A stretch of 22,896 nucleotides of DNA from Clostridium sp. CAG:253. Its GTDB lineage: Bacteria; Bacillota; Clostridia; Lachnospirales; Lachnospiraceae. The translations under genes were made by a program, and so were the position numbers. The DNA lies in assembly GCA_000436755.1 (NCBI GenBank), contig FR887283.1, positions 1 through 22,896 on the forward strand, read 5' to 3'. This document shows, piece after piece, positions 9,871 to 17,932 of this stretch (positions are counted from its first letter, which is position 1; the number at the start of each line of letters is the position of its first letter). Below the pieces are notes generated by a model that ran no database searches, was not told the DNA's origin, and saw only the letters and a list, made by a program, of their open reading frames with translations.

Positions 9871-10422
9871 TTAGTTTGACAAACGAACCTTTGACAAATC
9901 TCTTGCCATAGTTTCAAGTTTTGTCTTTACGCTGCTGTCCACGATTCTGTCACCGATTCTGATAACCATACCGCCTATCAGTGACTTATCTACACTATAC
10001 TTCGCAATAATTTTCTTATAGGCTGTAGTCGTAAGCAGCTTATCTTCAACCGCCTTTTTCTGTGCTTCACTAAGCTCTATAGCGGATGTAATTTCAGCAG
10101 TTCCTATTTTTTCTGCCTCATGCACTCTGTCAACAAAATAGTTTAAAATTTCCTCTATTTTTGAAAATCTTCCCTTTTCCACAATAACTGTGAGAAATCC
10201 AACCATATCGTCGGAAACCTTTCCCTTGAAAGCACTTTCTATCATGGTCTTTTTCTCTTCAATCGGAATTCTTGGATATCCTATAATGTTGATATACTCT
10301 TCATTTTCTTTGAGCACATCAAGCACAGCTTCCACTTCTTTGAGATGGCTCTCGAGCTTGTTTTCCTCAGCCGCTACCTCAAAAAGCGCATCGCCGTAAG
10401 TTTTAGATATCAGCTTAGCCAT
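9871..10422 (-). CDS. atpH: ATP synthase F1 subunit delta
   Basis: Peripheral stalk cap that joins the b subunits to the top of the alpha-beta hexamer. The 183-residue product begins MAKLISKTYGDALFEVAAEE and ends with the family signature SLIGGMVIRIGDRIVDSSVKTKLETM (about 147-172). The first 13 bases overlap the end of atpF, so translation is probably coupled; its ribosome binding site (GAAGAG) is inside atpF. Confidence 0.95.
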   Translation of the reverse strand: MAKLISKTYGDALFEVAAEENKLESHLKEVEAVLDVLKENEEYINIIGYPRIPIEEKKTMIESAFKGKVSDDMVGFLTVIVEKGRFSKIEEILNYFVDRVHEAEKIGTAEITSAIELSEAQKKAVEDKLLTTTAYKKIIAKYSVDKSLIGGMVIRIGDRIVDSSVKTKLETMARDLSKVRLSN

Positions 10423-10967
10423 GTCTCTTCACCCATCTCTTCCAATGTATCTGTGATAAGCTGTGACTGTTTTTCCTCATCCAAAGAAGATGCCACAATC
10501 TTTTCAGCCATAACTGTTGCAACAGATATCATTTCTTTCTTAACATCATCTTTAACTTTAGATTTTTCAAGTTCTATATCATGATTTGCTCTGTCAACAA
10601 TTCTTGCAGCCTCTGCTTTAGCCTCATCCACTATCTCGTTTTCTCTCTTGACAGCGTTCTTCCTTGTCTGGCTCAAAATCTGTTCTGCTTCCTTATCGAC
10701 AGCTTTAAGTTTTTCATCATATTCTGCCTTAAATTCAATGGCATCCTTTTTTTCCTTTGCTGCTTCTTCAAGCTGTTCTTTTATATATGCCTGTCTCTTC
10801 TGTAAAAGATCCCTTGCCGGGTTGAAAAGAAGATACGACAAAAGCAAAAACATTGCGAACATTGCAAGTATTGTGATAGCTGAATCCACAAGAAGCTGTG
10901 GATCAAGACCAAATATATAATCTCCAAGTCCGTCACCTGCTAAAGCAACTTTTACCAAACCGTTCAC
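10410..10967 (-). CDS. atpF: ATP synthase Fo subunit b
   Basis: Peripheral stalk subunit that anchors the stator to the membrane. The 185-residue product has one membrane segment at about 25-48, then the conserved NPARDLLQKRQAYIKEQLEEA (49-69) and a long charged coiled coil to the C-terminus. The start is a GTG at 10965-10967, preceded by AGGAGG with a 7-base spacing; no better ATG lies upstream. It overlaps atpH by 13 bases. An AU-rich inverted repeat (CTATTT at 10983-10988, AAATAG at 11001-11006) lies between it and atpE. Confidence 0.96.
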   Translation of the reverse strand: MNGLVKVALAGDGLGDYIFGLDPQLLVDSAITILAMFAMFLLLSYLLFNPARDLLQKRQAYIKEQLEEAAKEKKDAIEFKAEYDEKLKAVDKEAEQILSQTRKNAVKRENEIVDEAKAEAARIVDRANHDIELEKSKVKDDVKKEMISVATVMAEKIVASSLDEEKQSQLITDTLEEMGEETWLS

Positions 10968-11010
10968 TTTACAGCCTCCTTTCTATTTTAAATATTTTTT
11001 AAATAGAGCA

Positions 11011-11289
<279 letters not shown>

Positions 11290-11310
11290 TCAAAATAAAT
11301 ATAATAATTG

Positions 11311-12075
11311 TTATGCGTCTTCTCCAATCGCATCTGCGACAAAGCACATAGTCAGCATACAGAATACATATGTCTGAATGCATCCCGAGAATACATCAAG
11401 ATATACATGCAATGCTGCCGGCCATACCAAAGTAAGCACTTTTGGCAACAAACCATAGATAAGTCCCATCATTACGGTACCTGACAAGATGTTTCCGAAA
11501 AGTCGAAGAGACATCGATACCGGTGTTGAAAACTCACTGATAAGATTCATTGGGAAAAATAAGAAAATCGGTTCAAACAATCCTTTTATCTTGCCCATCT
11601 TCTGGTACTTGAATCCGTTGTACTGAATCATCACCCATGTAATAACGGCGAGCGGAAATGTCACACCAAAATCCGCAGTCGGCGGTCTTAAACCTAATAA
11701 TCCTGATAAGTTACATGTAAGTATGAACAAAAACAATGCACTTACATAATTTCTGAACTTAACAGCATTTTTAGCTCCCATAGAGCTTGCAACCATACCG
11801 TCAAGTTTCTCAACTATCAGTTCAACCGCATTCAAAAACGGACCGGGCGCTTCCTTGGGATCTGCTTTCTTAATCGCACGGTTTGCAAATAAGGCAAAAA
11901 TAAGCAGAAATACCATGACTATTATCATTGATATATGTGTCGTTGTAAGGTAGACTTCATGTCCGAGAAACATAAACTTCTTGTCGGTATATCCTCTGAT
12001 GAAAAAGTCTACTTCACCGCCTGCAAGCAAAGCCTTACTGTTCAGCCATGACATATTTAAGATGTCACTTCCCAC
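11311..12075 (-). CDS. atpB: ATP synthase Fo subunit a
   Basis: Stator membrane subunit with the two ion half-channels. The 254-residue product has five to six hydrophobic segments; the essential arginine is Arg191 in SLRLFGNILSGT, and ELIVEKLDGMV (85-95), FLFILTCNLSGLLG (115-128) and HVYLDVFSGCIQTYVF near the C-terminus match the family. The start is a GTG at 12073-12075, eight bases after AGGAGG; two ATGs between this site and the GTG are in another frame that stops after eight codons. It follows atpI by a 120-base spacer that contains a complex inverted repeat. Confidence 0.96.
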   Translation of the reverse strand: MGSDILNMSWLNSKALLAGGEVDFFIRGYTDKKFMFLGHEVYLTTTHISMIIVMVFLLIFALFANRAIKKADPKEAPGPFLNAVELIVEKLDGMVASSMGAKNAVKFRNYVSALFLFILTCNLSGLLGLRPPTADFGVTFPLAVITWVMIQYNGFKYQKMGKIKGLFEPIFLFFPMNLISEFSTPVSMSLRLFGNILSGTVMMGLIYGLLPKVLTLVWPAALHVYLDVFSGCIQTYVFCMLTMCFVADAIGEDA

Positions 12076-12101
12076 ATTCTCATCCTCCTTCTTTATTTTT
12101 T

Positions 12102-12133
12102 ATGACTATTGTAGTCATTACAACTATAGTCAT
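12102..12133 (-). promoter_or_regulatory. Inverted repeat with two alternative foldings, upstream of atpB
   Basis: In the 120-base atpI-atpB spacer the plus strand reads ATGACTA-TTG-TAGTCAT (12102-12118), then an eight-base spacer and a second TAGTCAT (12127-12133). In the RNA either ATGACTA copy can pair with the single TAGTCAT, which lies about 16 bases upstream of the atpB ribosome binding site. An A-run rather than a U-run follows on the coding strand, so it is not an intrinsic terminator for this operon. Confidence 0.45.
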
Positions 12134-12195
12134 GAAAATATATTTTAAATAAATATGCTCTCATCACCATAGTTTTTCAGTGTAATAATCAACAA

Positions 12196-12591
12196 TCATC
12201 CTGCCATAGACTTTTTCTGTAAAAATTTATGCACATACGGCTGAATGTAAGCTGTCATCTTAACTCCCATCAAACCTAAGACAACACCAATTGGGTGAAT
12301 ATATCCGTACCATATCATAGAAAGCGTAAGAACTGTCGCCATTATAAATGTTCTCTGAAATGCTGATTTTAATGTATGTTTTCTCGCATTTTCCGGGTCC
12401 ATGTCAAGCGCAATGTCAAGATGTTTGTACATATGAAAAATAATGCCTACTGCCGATAACACTCCAACAATGACACCACAAATAACCGCTGGTTTATTTG
12501 TGGCTGCTAAAGTAAGTATAACCAAAACCGGCATTGACCATATGAATAATCCTATAATCATTTCTTTTAAAATAATTTTTGCTTTCTTCAT
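12196..12591 (-). CDS. atpI: ATP synthase subunit I (AtpI family)
   Basis: Small membrane protein encoded at the head of many bacterial atp operons and thought to help c-ring assembly or stability. The 131-residue product has four predicted membrane segments (about 10-28, 34-53, 81-98, 100-118). The second and fourth contain VICGVIVGVLSAVG and IGVVLGLMGVKMTAYIQP, and the charged loop between segments 2 and 3 has HLDIALDMDPENARKHTLKSAFQR, the pattern of the ATP-synt_I family. It lies 21 bases after the AtpZ gene and 120 bases before atpB. The ribosome binding site (AGAAGG) sits close to the ATG. The family assignment rests on pattern and position. Confidence 0.8.
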   Translation of the reverse strand: MKKAKIILKEMIIGLFIWSMPVLVILTLAATNKPAVICGVIVGVLSAVGIIFHMYKHLDIALDMDPENARKHTLKSAFQRTFIMATVLTLSMIWYGYIHPIGVVLGLMGVKMTAYIQPYVHKFLQKKSMAG

Positions 12592-12612
12592 ACCTTCTTC
12601 TACCCTTTTTCC

Positions 12613-12960
12613 TTATCTGTTTACATGTTCCGGATACCTTTTTTTCTTTTTCTCCATAACATCTGAAAAATCTTCATCAGGATGTGTTTTTTTATAATTC
12701 TTCAAATCTTCTATATACTGCTGTTTTTCACGCTCTTTTTTCATATCTGATGCATAAAACGATTTTGTGACCATATAGACACTCCTAAAACCTGAACCTA
12801 TACCGAGCAAAACCAAAAGTGGAAATAAAATGTCTATTCCTGTAATTCTGTTCAGCCACACGCCCAAAGCCCCACATAAAAAAATCGGAACCATCATAAC
12901 TATTCCAAGCTGTGTGACCATCATCATGCTTTTTAAGACCTTTCTGTTATCCTCTTTCAA
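12613..12960 (-). CDS. atpZ: AtpZ/AtpI-like membrane protein at the head of the atp operon
   Basis: A 115-residue protein with two hydrophobic helices (about 12-33 and 42-62): TQLGIVMMVPIFLCGALGVWL, then FPLLVLLGIGSGFRSVYMV, and a long charged C-terminal tail rich in Lys and Glu. This two-helix GxxxG architecture and first place in an atp operon fit the AtpZ group, proposed to aid Mg2+/Ca2+ supply or assembly of the synthase. The start is a TTG (12958-12960), six bases after GGAGG; the only nearby ATG upstream is in another frame and stops after eight codons. Confidence 0.75.
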   Translation of the reverse strand: MKEDNRKVLKSMMMVTQLGIVMMVPIFLCGALGVWLNRITGIDILFPLLVLLGIGSGFRSVYMVTKSFYASDMKKEREKQQYIEDLKNYKKTHPDEDFSDVMEKKKKRYPEHVNR

Positions 12961-13017
12961 AGCCGTCCTCCATACCTATATAATATATCCCTCATATCAT
13001 TTTCACATACCACTATT

Positions 13018-13046
13018 ATTATAAGTGATTAACCTCCAAAAGTCTA
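13018..13046 (-). promoter_or_regulatory. Promoter of the ATP synthase operon
   Basis: A perfect TATAAT (13018-13023, minus strand) follows TAGACT (13041-13046) at a 17-base spacing. It lies between the terminator of the upstream gene and atpZ, giving a leader of about 50 bases. Confidence 0.7.
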
Positions 13047-13049
13047 CAC

Positions 13050-13102
13050 AAAAAAACACCGACAATGCATGGCATACACCACAACATTATCAGTGTTTTT
13101 TT
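13050..13102 (-). terminator. Terminator after the DUF402 gene
   Basis: Arms 13085-13097 and 13055-13067 can form a 13-bp stem with two G-U pairs around a 17-base loop; A-runs and T-runs flank it on both sides, so it could also work in the opposite direction. It closes the upstream unit before the atp promoter. Confidence 0.85.
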
Positions 13103-13103
13103 A

Positions 13104-13586
13104 TCATATATTTTCAGCGTCCTCTATAATCTTTGTATAATTTACAAATTTGCCGGAATATATCACCTGCAATAACGCATCAGCACTTCTAAGTGCCTGT
13201 GCTATAACAGAGTTGTCAAGTCTCTTTTCGTCCATAACATCTGCAAACTCATCCATATCAACAACTTTCACAAAACCATCAGGGTAAACTAAAACATCTA
13301 TCAGAAGGTCATTAAATACATATTTTAAACTTCCCTCTTCATGAACCGTTTCAATAATATCACAGTACCAGTAAACAAGGTTATCCTCTGCGTCATACAC
13401 CTTGCTGACCTTTATGCCTTTATCGAGAAAATACGCAGACACACCTCTGGCAATATCCTTTCTCGGCTTTAAAACATTCCATTTTGTAAGAATCATTTTG
13501 TCATCTGCTGACAAAACAATATCATCTTTAAGTTCCTTTATTTCATCCGGGATATATCTTCTGCGGAAAAGCTGTATCTTATTCAT
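13104..13586 (-). CDS. DUF402 family protein
   Basis: A 160-residue cytoplasmic protein matching the DUF402 pattern: a central YWYCDIIETV (about 71-80), the DLLIDVLVYPDGFVKVVDMDEF run (about 93-114) rich in metal-binding-type acidic residues, and a C-terminal helix. Some members of the superfamily are nucleoside di/triphosphatases (Ntdp type), but activity here is not established. It has its own promoter (13623-13651) and a strong terminator, so it is probably a single-gene unit between the cytidylate-kinase-like gene and the atp operon. GGGGGAG lies 5 bases upstream of the ATG. Confidence 0.8.
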   Translation of the reverse strand: MNKIQLFRRRYIPDEIKELKDDIVLSADDKMILTKWNVLKPRKDIARGVSAYFLDKGIKVSKVYDAEDNLVYWYCDIIETVHEEGSLKYVFNDLLIDVLVYPDGFVKVVDMDEFADVMDEKRLDNSVIAQALRSADALLQVIYSGKFVNYTKIIEDAENI

Positions 13587-13622
13587 ATTCTCCCCCTGTA
13601 TGATTAAATTTGTATAAAGTTA

Positions 13623-13651
13623 ATTATAATATCCGCAGACAATGTTGTAAA
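13623..13651 (-). promoter_or_regulatory. Promoter of the DUF402 gene
   Basis: TTTACA (13646-13651) and a perfect TATAAT (13623-13628) on the minus strand are 17 bases apart, placing the transcript start about 30 bases before the gene. Confidence 0.65.
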
Positions 13652-13662
13652 GTAAAAAATCG

Positions 13663-14268
13663 CTACTCTCCAAATTCCATCATGACTATATGATAAAGAA
13701 TATCAACAACTTTTTCCTCACCAAATTTAGATACATCAAGCATTACATGTTTCAGATGTCTGTCACTTCTGTTTACGCCTGTTACATATTTATAGTAATT
13801 GTGACGCTGTCTGTCAATCCTTTTTATAAGATGCTCTGCCTCGACAGCCGAAAGCGAATACGCTTTTTTAAGATGCTCTATTCTCGCTTCATATGAAGAA
13901 TACAAAAATACATTCAGTGTATTAGGATGCTCTCTAAGCACATAATCAGCACATCTTCCGAAAAAGATAGCTGAGTCTTTTGTATTTGCTATGTCTCTTA
14001 TAACCTGACTCTGTGCTTCTATCGCCTCATCCGAATAAAATTTGCTTGAAGAACCGTATCCGAATCTCCTTGTAAGTTTCTCAACTGATGAGTCTATTAC
14101 TTTGTCTGCATCCGCAAATTCATCGAGATTGATTCCCGCTTTTCTTGCCGCCATATCAACCAAATCTCTGTCATACATTTCCACACCAAGTCTGCTTGCA
14201 AGCATTCTTGTTATTTCTCTTGAATTACACCCAAATTCCCTGCTTATTGTTATATTAAATTTCTTCAT
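13663..14268 (-). CDS. Cytidylate kinase-like family protein
   Basis: A 201-residue cytoplasmic protein of the cytidylate-kinase-like family common in Clostridia. It begins MKKFNITISREFGCNSREIT; the usual glycine-rich loop (REYGSGGR in relatives) is changed to REFGCNSR. Then come the MYDRDLVDMAA segment (31-41), the FFGRCADYVLREHP motif in mid-protein, and IDRQRHNYYKYVTG with the Arg pair of the lid region. Whether it phosphorylates CMP is unknown. The start at 14268 is preferred over in-frame ATGs at 14286 and 14313 because GGAAGG lies six bases before it. It is 74 bases after the regulator gene and could be the tail of that transcript. Confidence 0.82.
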   Translation of the reverse strand: MKKFNITISREFGCNSREITRMLASRLGVEMYDRDLVDMAARKAGINLDEFADADKVIDSSVEKLTRRFGYGSSSKFYSDEAIEAQSQVIRDIANTKDSAIFFGRCADYVLREHPNTLNVFLYSSYEARIEHLKKAYSLSAVEAEHLIKRIDRQRHNYYKYVTGVNRSDRHLKHVMLDVSKFGEEKVVDILYHIVMMEFGE

Positions 14269-14342
14269 GCCGAGCCTTCCTTTCATTACTGTGTACTTAT
14301 TATTTATTGTCAATCATCAATATTTGCAAAAGCAAAAATCCT

Positions 14343-15638
14343 TTATCTTTCAGTCACATATTTTCCGATTTTTCTAACCGCAGACGCCTGACTTATTCCC
14401 AACTTTTTTGCAACTTCAACCGTCGTATGATATTTTTCGTATGCACGACAAATAATTCCCTTTTCATAAAGTTCCATCATATCTTTCAGACATGTGTCCT
14501 CAAGAAACAATTGTGCGGATTTTTCCGTCATTTTCTCTGGCAGATTGTAAACCTCAATAATATTTTCTTCTGCCGTTAATACCAGTCTTTCTATTGTGTA
14601 TCTTATCTCTATTATATTTTCTTTCCATTCATAATTAAGCAGACAGTTTAATGCCTTTGGCGAAAAATCAATTTTTCTTCCATATTTCTTATTATAATGT
14701 TCAAGGTAATATTCAATAAAAGCCTGCAAATCCTCAGGTCTTTCATTTATTGGGAGGACCTCAACCTGATAACTTTTATAATAATAATAAAACTCATCAG
14801 TTATTTTCTGATTATCCTTTAATTCTTCAAGTGAATATTCCGACAGACCAATACAAAGCTTATCTTCCGTTTTGAGTTTTGCAACAAGCTTTTTCTGCAA
14901 TTTGGGCGACAAAACTTCCACATCTCCCAAAATTATTGCCCTATAACCGATAAAATCAAGTATTCCTCCCTTTTCACTATCTCCAAAAAGCTCAATTTCA
15001 AGATTTTCTTCGGATATGAGCTTACAATTATATTCATATACGGCACCGTCCTGCTCATAAGCCATCCGGCACAAATATCCTTTGCCGCATCCGGTTGGGC
15101 CATGTACAAATGCAGGGACATTCTGTTTTGAAAAAATCTTCAAAAGCCTTAAAGCATTCTGCACATTTCTGCTGCTGCCGATAAATGAGTTAAGCGTAAG
15201 TTCCCCTTTCGTAAGCCGCTTTATTTCATTTATGAGGTCACTGTTTTCCTTGCGCAGCTCTTCAAAATGTACTTTAAGTTCTTCCGAATTTGAAATATCC
15301 CAGGATGAGAAGCAAATAATCATATCAAGTTTTTTTTCATTGTCAAAAATAGGTATTCCTGTCACAAAAACTTCTTTATTTTGAAGATTTTTCTGAGTGG
15401 TAGTGACTTTCTTTCCGCTTTCAAGTACAAGCTGGGTTACACATGGTTTAAAAAGTTCCAAAACCGTAGGATTATTTGCATACATCCCTTTAATCCTTTC
15501 TGCCATTTCACCTTTACCTGCAAATTCCTTGAACGCTTTCCCAAGGTAGACAAACCGTCCTTTTCCATCTGCAATCGTTACACTTGGATGAATACTTTCA
15601 AGAATCCTCCCGATATATTCATATCTTTCCTCACCCAT
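14343..15638 (-). CDS. PAS / degenerate sigma-54-type AAA+ / HTH transcriptional regulator
   Basis: A 431-residue regulator. An N-terminal PAS-like sensor domain (about 6-115) is followed by a coiled coil (about 117-145), an AAA+ domain (about 150-370) and a C-terminal Fis/TyrR-type helix-turn-helix (TTVEVAKKLGISQASAVRKI, 405-424). Walker A is intact (GPTGCGKG, 180-187). The GAFTGA loop that contacts sigma-54 is absent: after ELFG the chain runs DSEKGGILDF (220-229). Walker B is altered to AIILGDVE (234-241). Like TyrR, it may work with the housekeeping sigma factor and sense an amino-acid-like ligand. It sits 49 bases after the ABC ATPase gene, last in the transporter operon, so it probably controls transporter or nearby genes. 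GAGGTG precedes the ATG at 15638. Confidence 0.88.
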   Translation of the reverse strand: MGEERYEYIGRILESIHPSVTIADGKGRFVYLGKAFKEFAGKGEMAERIKGMYANNPTVLELFKPCVTQLVLESGKKVTTTQKNLQNKEVFVTGIPIFDNEKKLDMIICFSSWDISNSEELKVHFEELRKENSDLINEIKRLTKGELTLNSFIGSSRNVQNALRLLKIFSKQNVPAFVHGPTGCGKGYLCRMAYEQDGAVYEYNCKLISEENLEIELFGDSEKGGILDFIGYRAIILGDVEVLSPKLQKKLVAKLKTEDKLCIGLSEYSLEELKDNQKITDEFYYYYKSYQVEVLPINERPEDLQAFIEYYLEHYNKKYGRKIDFSPKALNCLLNYEWKENIIEIRYTIERLVLTAEENIIEVYNLPEKMTEKSAQLFLEDTCLKDMMELYEKGIICRAYEKYHTTVEVAKKLGISQASAVRKIGKYVTER

Positions 15639-15687
15639 AAGATCTCACCTCACTTTGCAGCCTGTCTTATAAATGTAAATTATAAAA

Positions 15688-16464
15688 TTATACATTTAAA
15701 ATTTTTGAGAAAAACTGTTTTGCCCTGTCTGACTTTGGATTTTTAAATACTTCTTCCGGTGTTCCATCTTCAATAACATAGCCGCCATCCATAAATATAA
15801 CCCTGTTAGCTACTTCCGCAGCAAATCCCATCTCATGTGTCACGACAAGCATAGTCATTCCATCTTTTGCAAGATTTTTCATTACAGACAAAACCTCTCC
15901 TACATACTCAGGATCAAGTGCCGATGTCGGCTCGTCAAATAAAATCAAATCAGGTTCCATTGCAAGTGTTCGGACAATCGCAACACGCTGCTGCTGTCCT
16001 CCTGAAAGCTGTCCCGGATATGCATCTTTTTTAGCCAGCATACCAACCTTATCAAGTAGCTTTTCTGCTGTCTTTACCGCATCCTCTTTTTTTACTTTTT
16101 TAATCTGCACAGGCCCTTCTATTACATTTTCAAGAACCGTCTTATGAGGCCAGAGATTAAACTGCTGAAATACCATTCCGACATTTTTTCTTATCTCTCT
16201 CGCAGCCTTTTCGTTTTTCTTTTTCATCCCTGCCTTGCTCTCACCATATAAAGAATGACCGTATATCTCAATCTCTCCGTCAGTAAGATGTTCCAGATAA
16301 TTAAGACACCTTAAAAAGGTACTTTTTCCTGAACCCGAAGGACCGACAATACTTATAACCTCTCCCTCATGTATATCAAGGTCAATTTTCTTTAAAACTT
16401 CTATCTCTCCGTATTTTTTTGCCAGACTTTTTACCGACATTACTACTTTTCCTTTTTCGCCCAT
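15688..16464 (-). CDS. Polar amino acid ABC transporter, ATP-binding subunit
   Basis: Cytoplasmic ATPase that powers uptake. The 258-residue product has Walker [10 protein letters not shown] (41-49), Q-loop Gln100 in [11 protein letters not shown], the signature LSGGQQQR (153-160), Walker [15 protein letters not shown] (173-186) and the H-loop His210 in VVTHEMGF; all are typical of the HisP/GlnQ group. The ATG at 16464 is chosen over 16515 because GGAGGG lies just upstream, and the longer form would overlap the permease gene. It is 19 bases after the second permease gene. Confidence 0.95.
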   Translation of the reverse strand: MGEKGKVVMSVKSLAKKYGEIEVLKKIDLDIHEGEVISIVGPSGSGKSTFLRCLNYLEHLTDGEIEIYGHSLYGESKAGMKKKNEKAAREIRKNVGMVFQQFNLWPHKTVLENVIEGPVQIKKVKKEDAVKTAEKLLDKVGMLAKKDAYPGQLSGGQQQRVAIVRTLAMEPDLILFDEPTSALDPEYVGEVLSVMKNLAKDGMTMLVVTHEMGFAAEVANRVIFMDGGYVIEDGTPEEVFKNPKSDRAKQFFSKILNV

Positions 16465-16483
16465 AATAATCCCTCCTAGTAAT

Positions 16484-17143
16484 TTATATGCTTCTTCTCT
16501 TATAACTCTTTTCAATCTTTTTAGATGACAATTCTATAACCAGATTTAATGCCCAGTACAAAAGTCCTACACAAATGTAAACAATAAGCGGACTAAATGT
16601 AATTCCTATTGCCTCTTTTGTCATCATTGTCATTTCTGCAACTGTTATGATTGATAAAATAGATGAATCTTTCACCGTCTGCACAAGCTGACCTGTTATA
16701 GACGGAATTATTACCACGACTGTCTGAGGTAAAAGTATTCTAAGTAATGTTTTTGTTTTTGACATTCCTATTGCATATGCTGCTTCTGACTGTCCTTTTG
16801 GCAAAGACGACAATCCACTCTCAAGTATTACTGCCACATATGCCGCCGTATAAAAGCCAAGTATCAAAGCACCTGTCCAAAATGCCGGTACATTTAAGCC
16901 AAGCATTGGCAGACCATAATATGCAAGATATACCTGAACCATAAACGGTGTATTTCTGAATATCTTGATATAAATTTCCGCAATCGCTTTAAGTAACACC
17001 ATATCTGAAATTTTCATATATGCCACGACGGCTCCTATTACTATCGCCATTATTATCGCCAAAACCGATATCTGAATTGTGACCAGAATTCCCTGAAACA
17101 AAAGAGGAAATGCAATTTCTGCCACATGTAAAAATTCTCCCAT
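16484..17143 (-). CDS. Polar amino acid ABC transporter permease, second subunit
   Basis: A 219-residue integral membrane protein of the HisM/GlnP type with about five hydrophobic segments. [21 protein letters not shown] (61-81) and the EAA loop [23 protein letters not shown] (118-140), which docks on the ATPase, are clear; [10 protein letters not shown] in the C-terminal part is also conserved. The gene lies 14 bases after the first permease, which differs in sequence, so the transporter core is probably a heterodimer. Confidence 0.94.
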   Translation of the reverse strand: MGEFLHVAEIAFPLLFQGILVTIQISVLAIIMAIVIGAVVAYMKISDMVLLKAIAEIYIKIFRNTPFMVQVYLAYYGLPMLGLNVPAFWTGALILGFYTAAYVAVILESGLSSLPKGQSEAAYAIGMSKTKTLLRILLPQTVVVIIPSITGQLVQTVKDSSILSIITVAEMTMMTKEAIGITFSPLIVYICVGLLYWALNLVIELSSKKIEKSYKRRSI

Positions 17144-17157
17144 TGCTTTTCCCTCCT

Positions 17158-17823
17158 TTATGCCTTTCTGATTCTGCGCTGCTGAAGTTTTACAAGTTCC
17201 TCAAGTATTGTACAGACAATGAAATATATAATTGCAATCGTTACATAGAACGGTATTGCCTCGCCTGTCACCTTGACAAGTCTTTCTGCTGTTCTTGTAA
17301 GTTCTACGACAGAAAGAACAGAGAGCATCGGCGACACCTTGATTACATTTATAAACTCACTTGTGAGCTGTGGTATAACAATTCTGAATACCTGCGGCAA
17401 TATTATTCTTGTCCATATTTTTGCCTTTGGCATTCCTATTGCTTCTGCTGCTTCAATCTGCCCTTTTGGTATTGCCGAAAAACCACCGCGGAGTATCTCC
17501 GCCATAAATCCACCACTATTCAAACTTAAAGCAATGACACCTGATGTATATGCCGACAAATTCAACCCAAGCATAGATAACGCCTGAAAGATAATATAAA
17601 TCTGTACCAAAATCGGTGTTCCACGTACAAAACTTATGTACACCGCAACTATTTTTTGAATGATGCGGTTGAATAGAGAATCTCCTCCCATTCTAAGCAC
17701 TGTCAATATCGTACCAATACAAACGGCTACGATAATCGCTTCCACCGACACCATCATGGTATATCCAAGACCTTTTAAAAAAAGTTCTTTGTAACCCATA
17801 ACCATTTTTATTGATTCAGCCAT
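17158..17823 (-). CDS. Polar amino acid ABC transporter permease, first subunit
   Basis: A 221-residue HisQ/HisM-type membrane protein with about five hydrophobic segments. It shows SFVRGTPILVQIYIIF (64-79) and the EAA loop QIEAAEAIGMPKAKIWTRIILPQ (122-144). In the cytoplasmic segment after the EAA loop the usual KD(S/T)S is replaced by KVSPML, unlike its partner permease. The gene lies 109 bases downstream of the binding-protein gene; that spacer can fold so that the ribosome binding site (AGGA) is paired, which may lower permease output relative to binding protein. Confidence 0.94.
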   Translation of the reverse strand: MAESIKMVMGYKELFLKGLGYTMMVSVEAIIVAVCIGTILTVLRMGGDSLFNRIIQKIVAVYISFVRGTPILVQIYIIFQALSMLGLNLSAYTSGVIALSLNSGGFMAEILRGGFSAIPKGQIEAAEAIGMPKAKIWTRIILPQVFRIVIPQLTSEFINVIKVSPMLSVLSVVELTRTAERLVKVTGEAIPFYVTIAIIYFIVCTILEELVKLQQRRIRKA

Positions 17824-17827
17824 AAAA

Positions 17828-17890
17828 TTCCTCGTTTCTGAGCGAAATCCTGCGAGGGGATGTCATCAACCTATCTGCCTTCGCTCTGTA
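17828..17890 (-). promoter_or_regulatory. Competing inverted repeats over the permease ribosome binding site
   Basis: In the RNA of the binding-protein/permease spacer, CCTCG (17853-17857) can pair with CGAGG (17830-17834), which contains the ribosome binding site of the permease. A second pair, GAGCGAA (17880-17886) with TTCGCTC (17840-17846), uses a partner inside the loop of the first hairpin, so the two form either a pseudoknot or alternative folds. Confidence 0.4.
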
Positions 17891-17932
17891 GCAAATAGCC
17901 CATGCCCGCATATACCCGTCGTCTGCCTGTTA

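Noticed and set aside
12102..12118. Intrinsic terminator between atpI and atpB
   Set aside because: The stem is followed by an A-run, not a T-run, on the coding strand, so it is unlikely to terminate the atp transcript.
17110..17529. 139-residue plus-strand open frame across the two permease genes
   Set aside because: Antisense shadow of two genes with intact family motifs; Cys/Tyr-rich composition is not protein-like.
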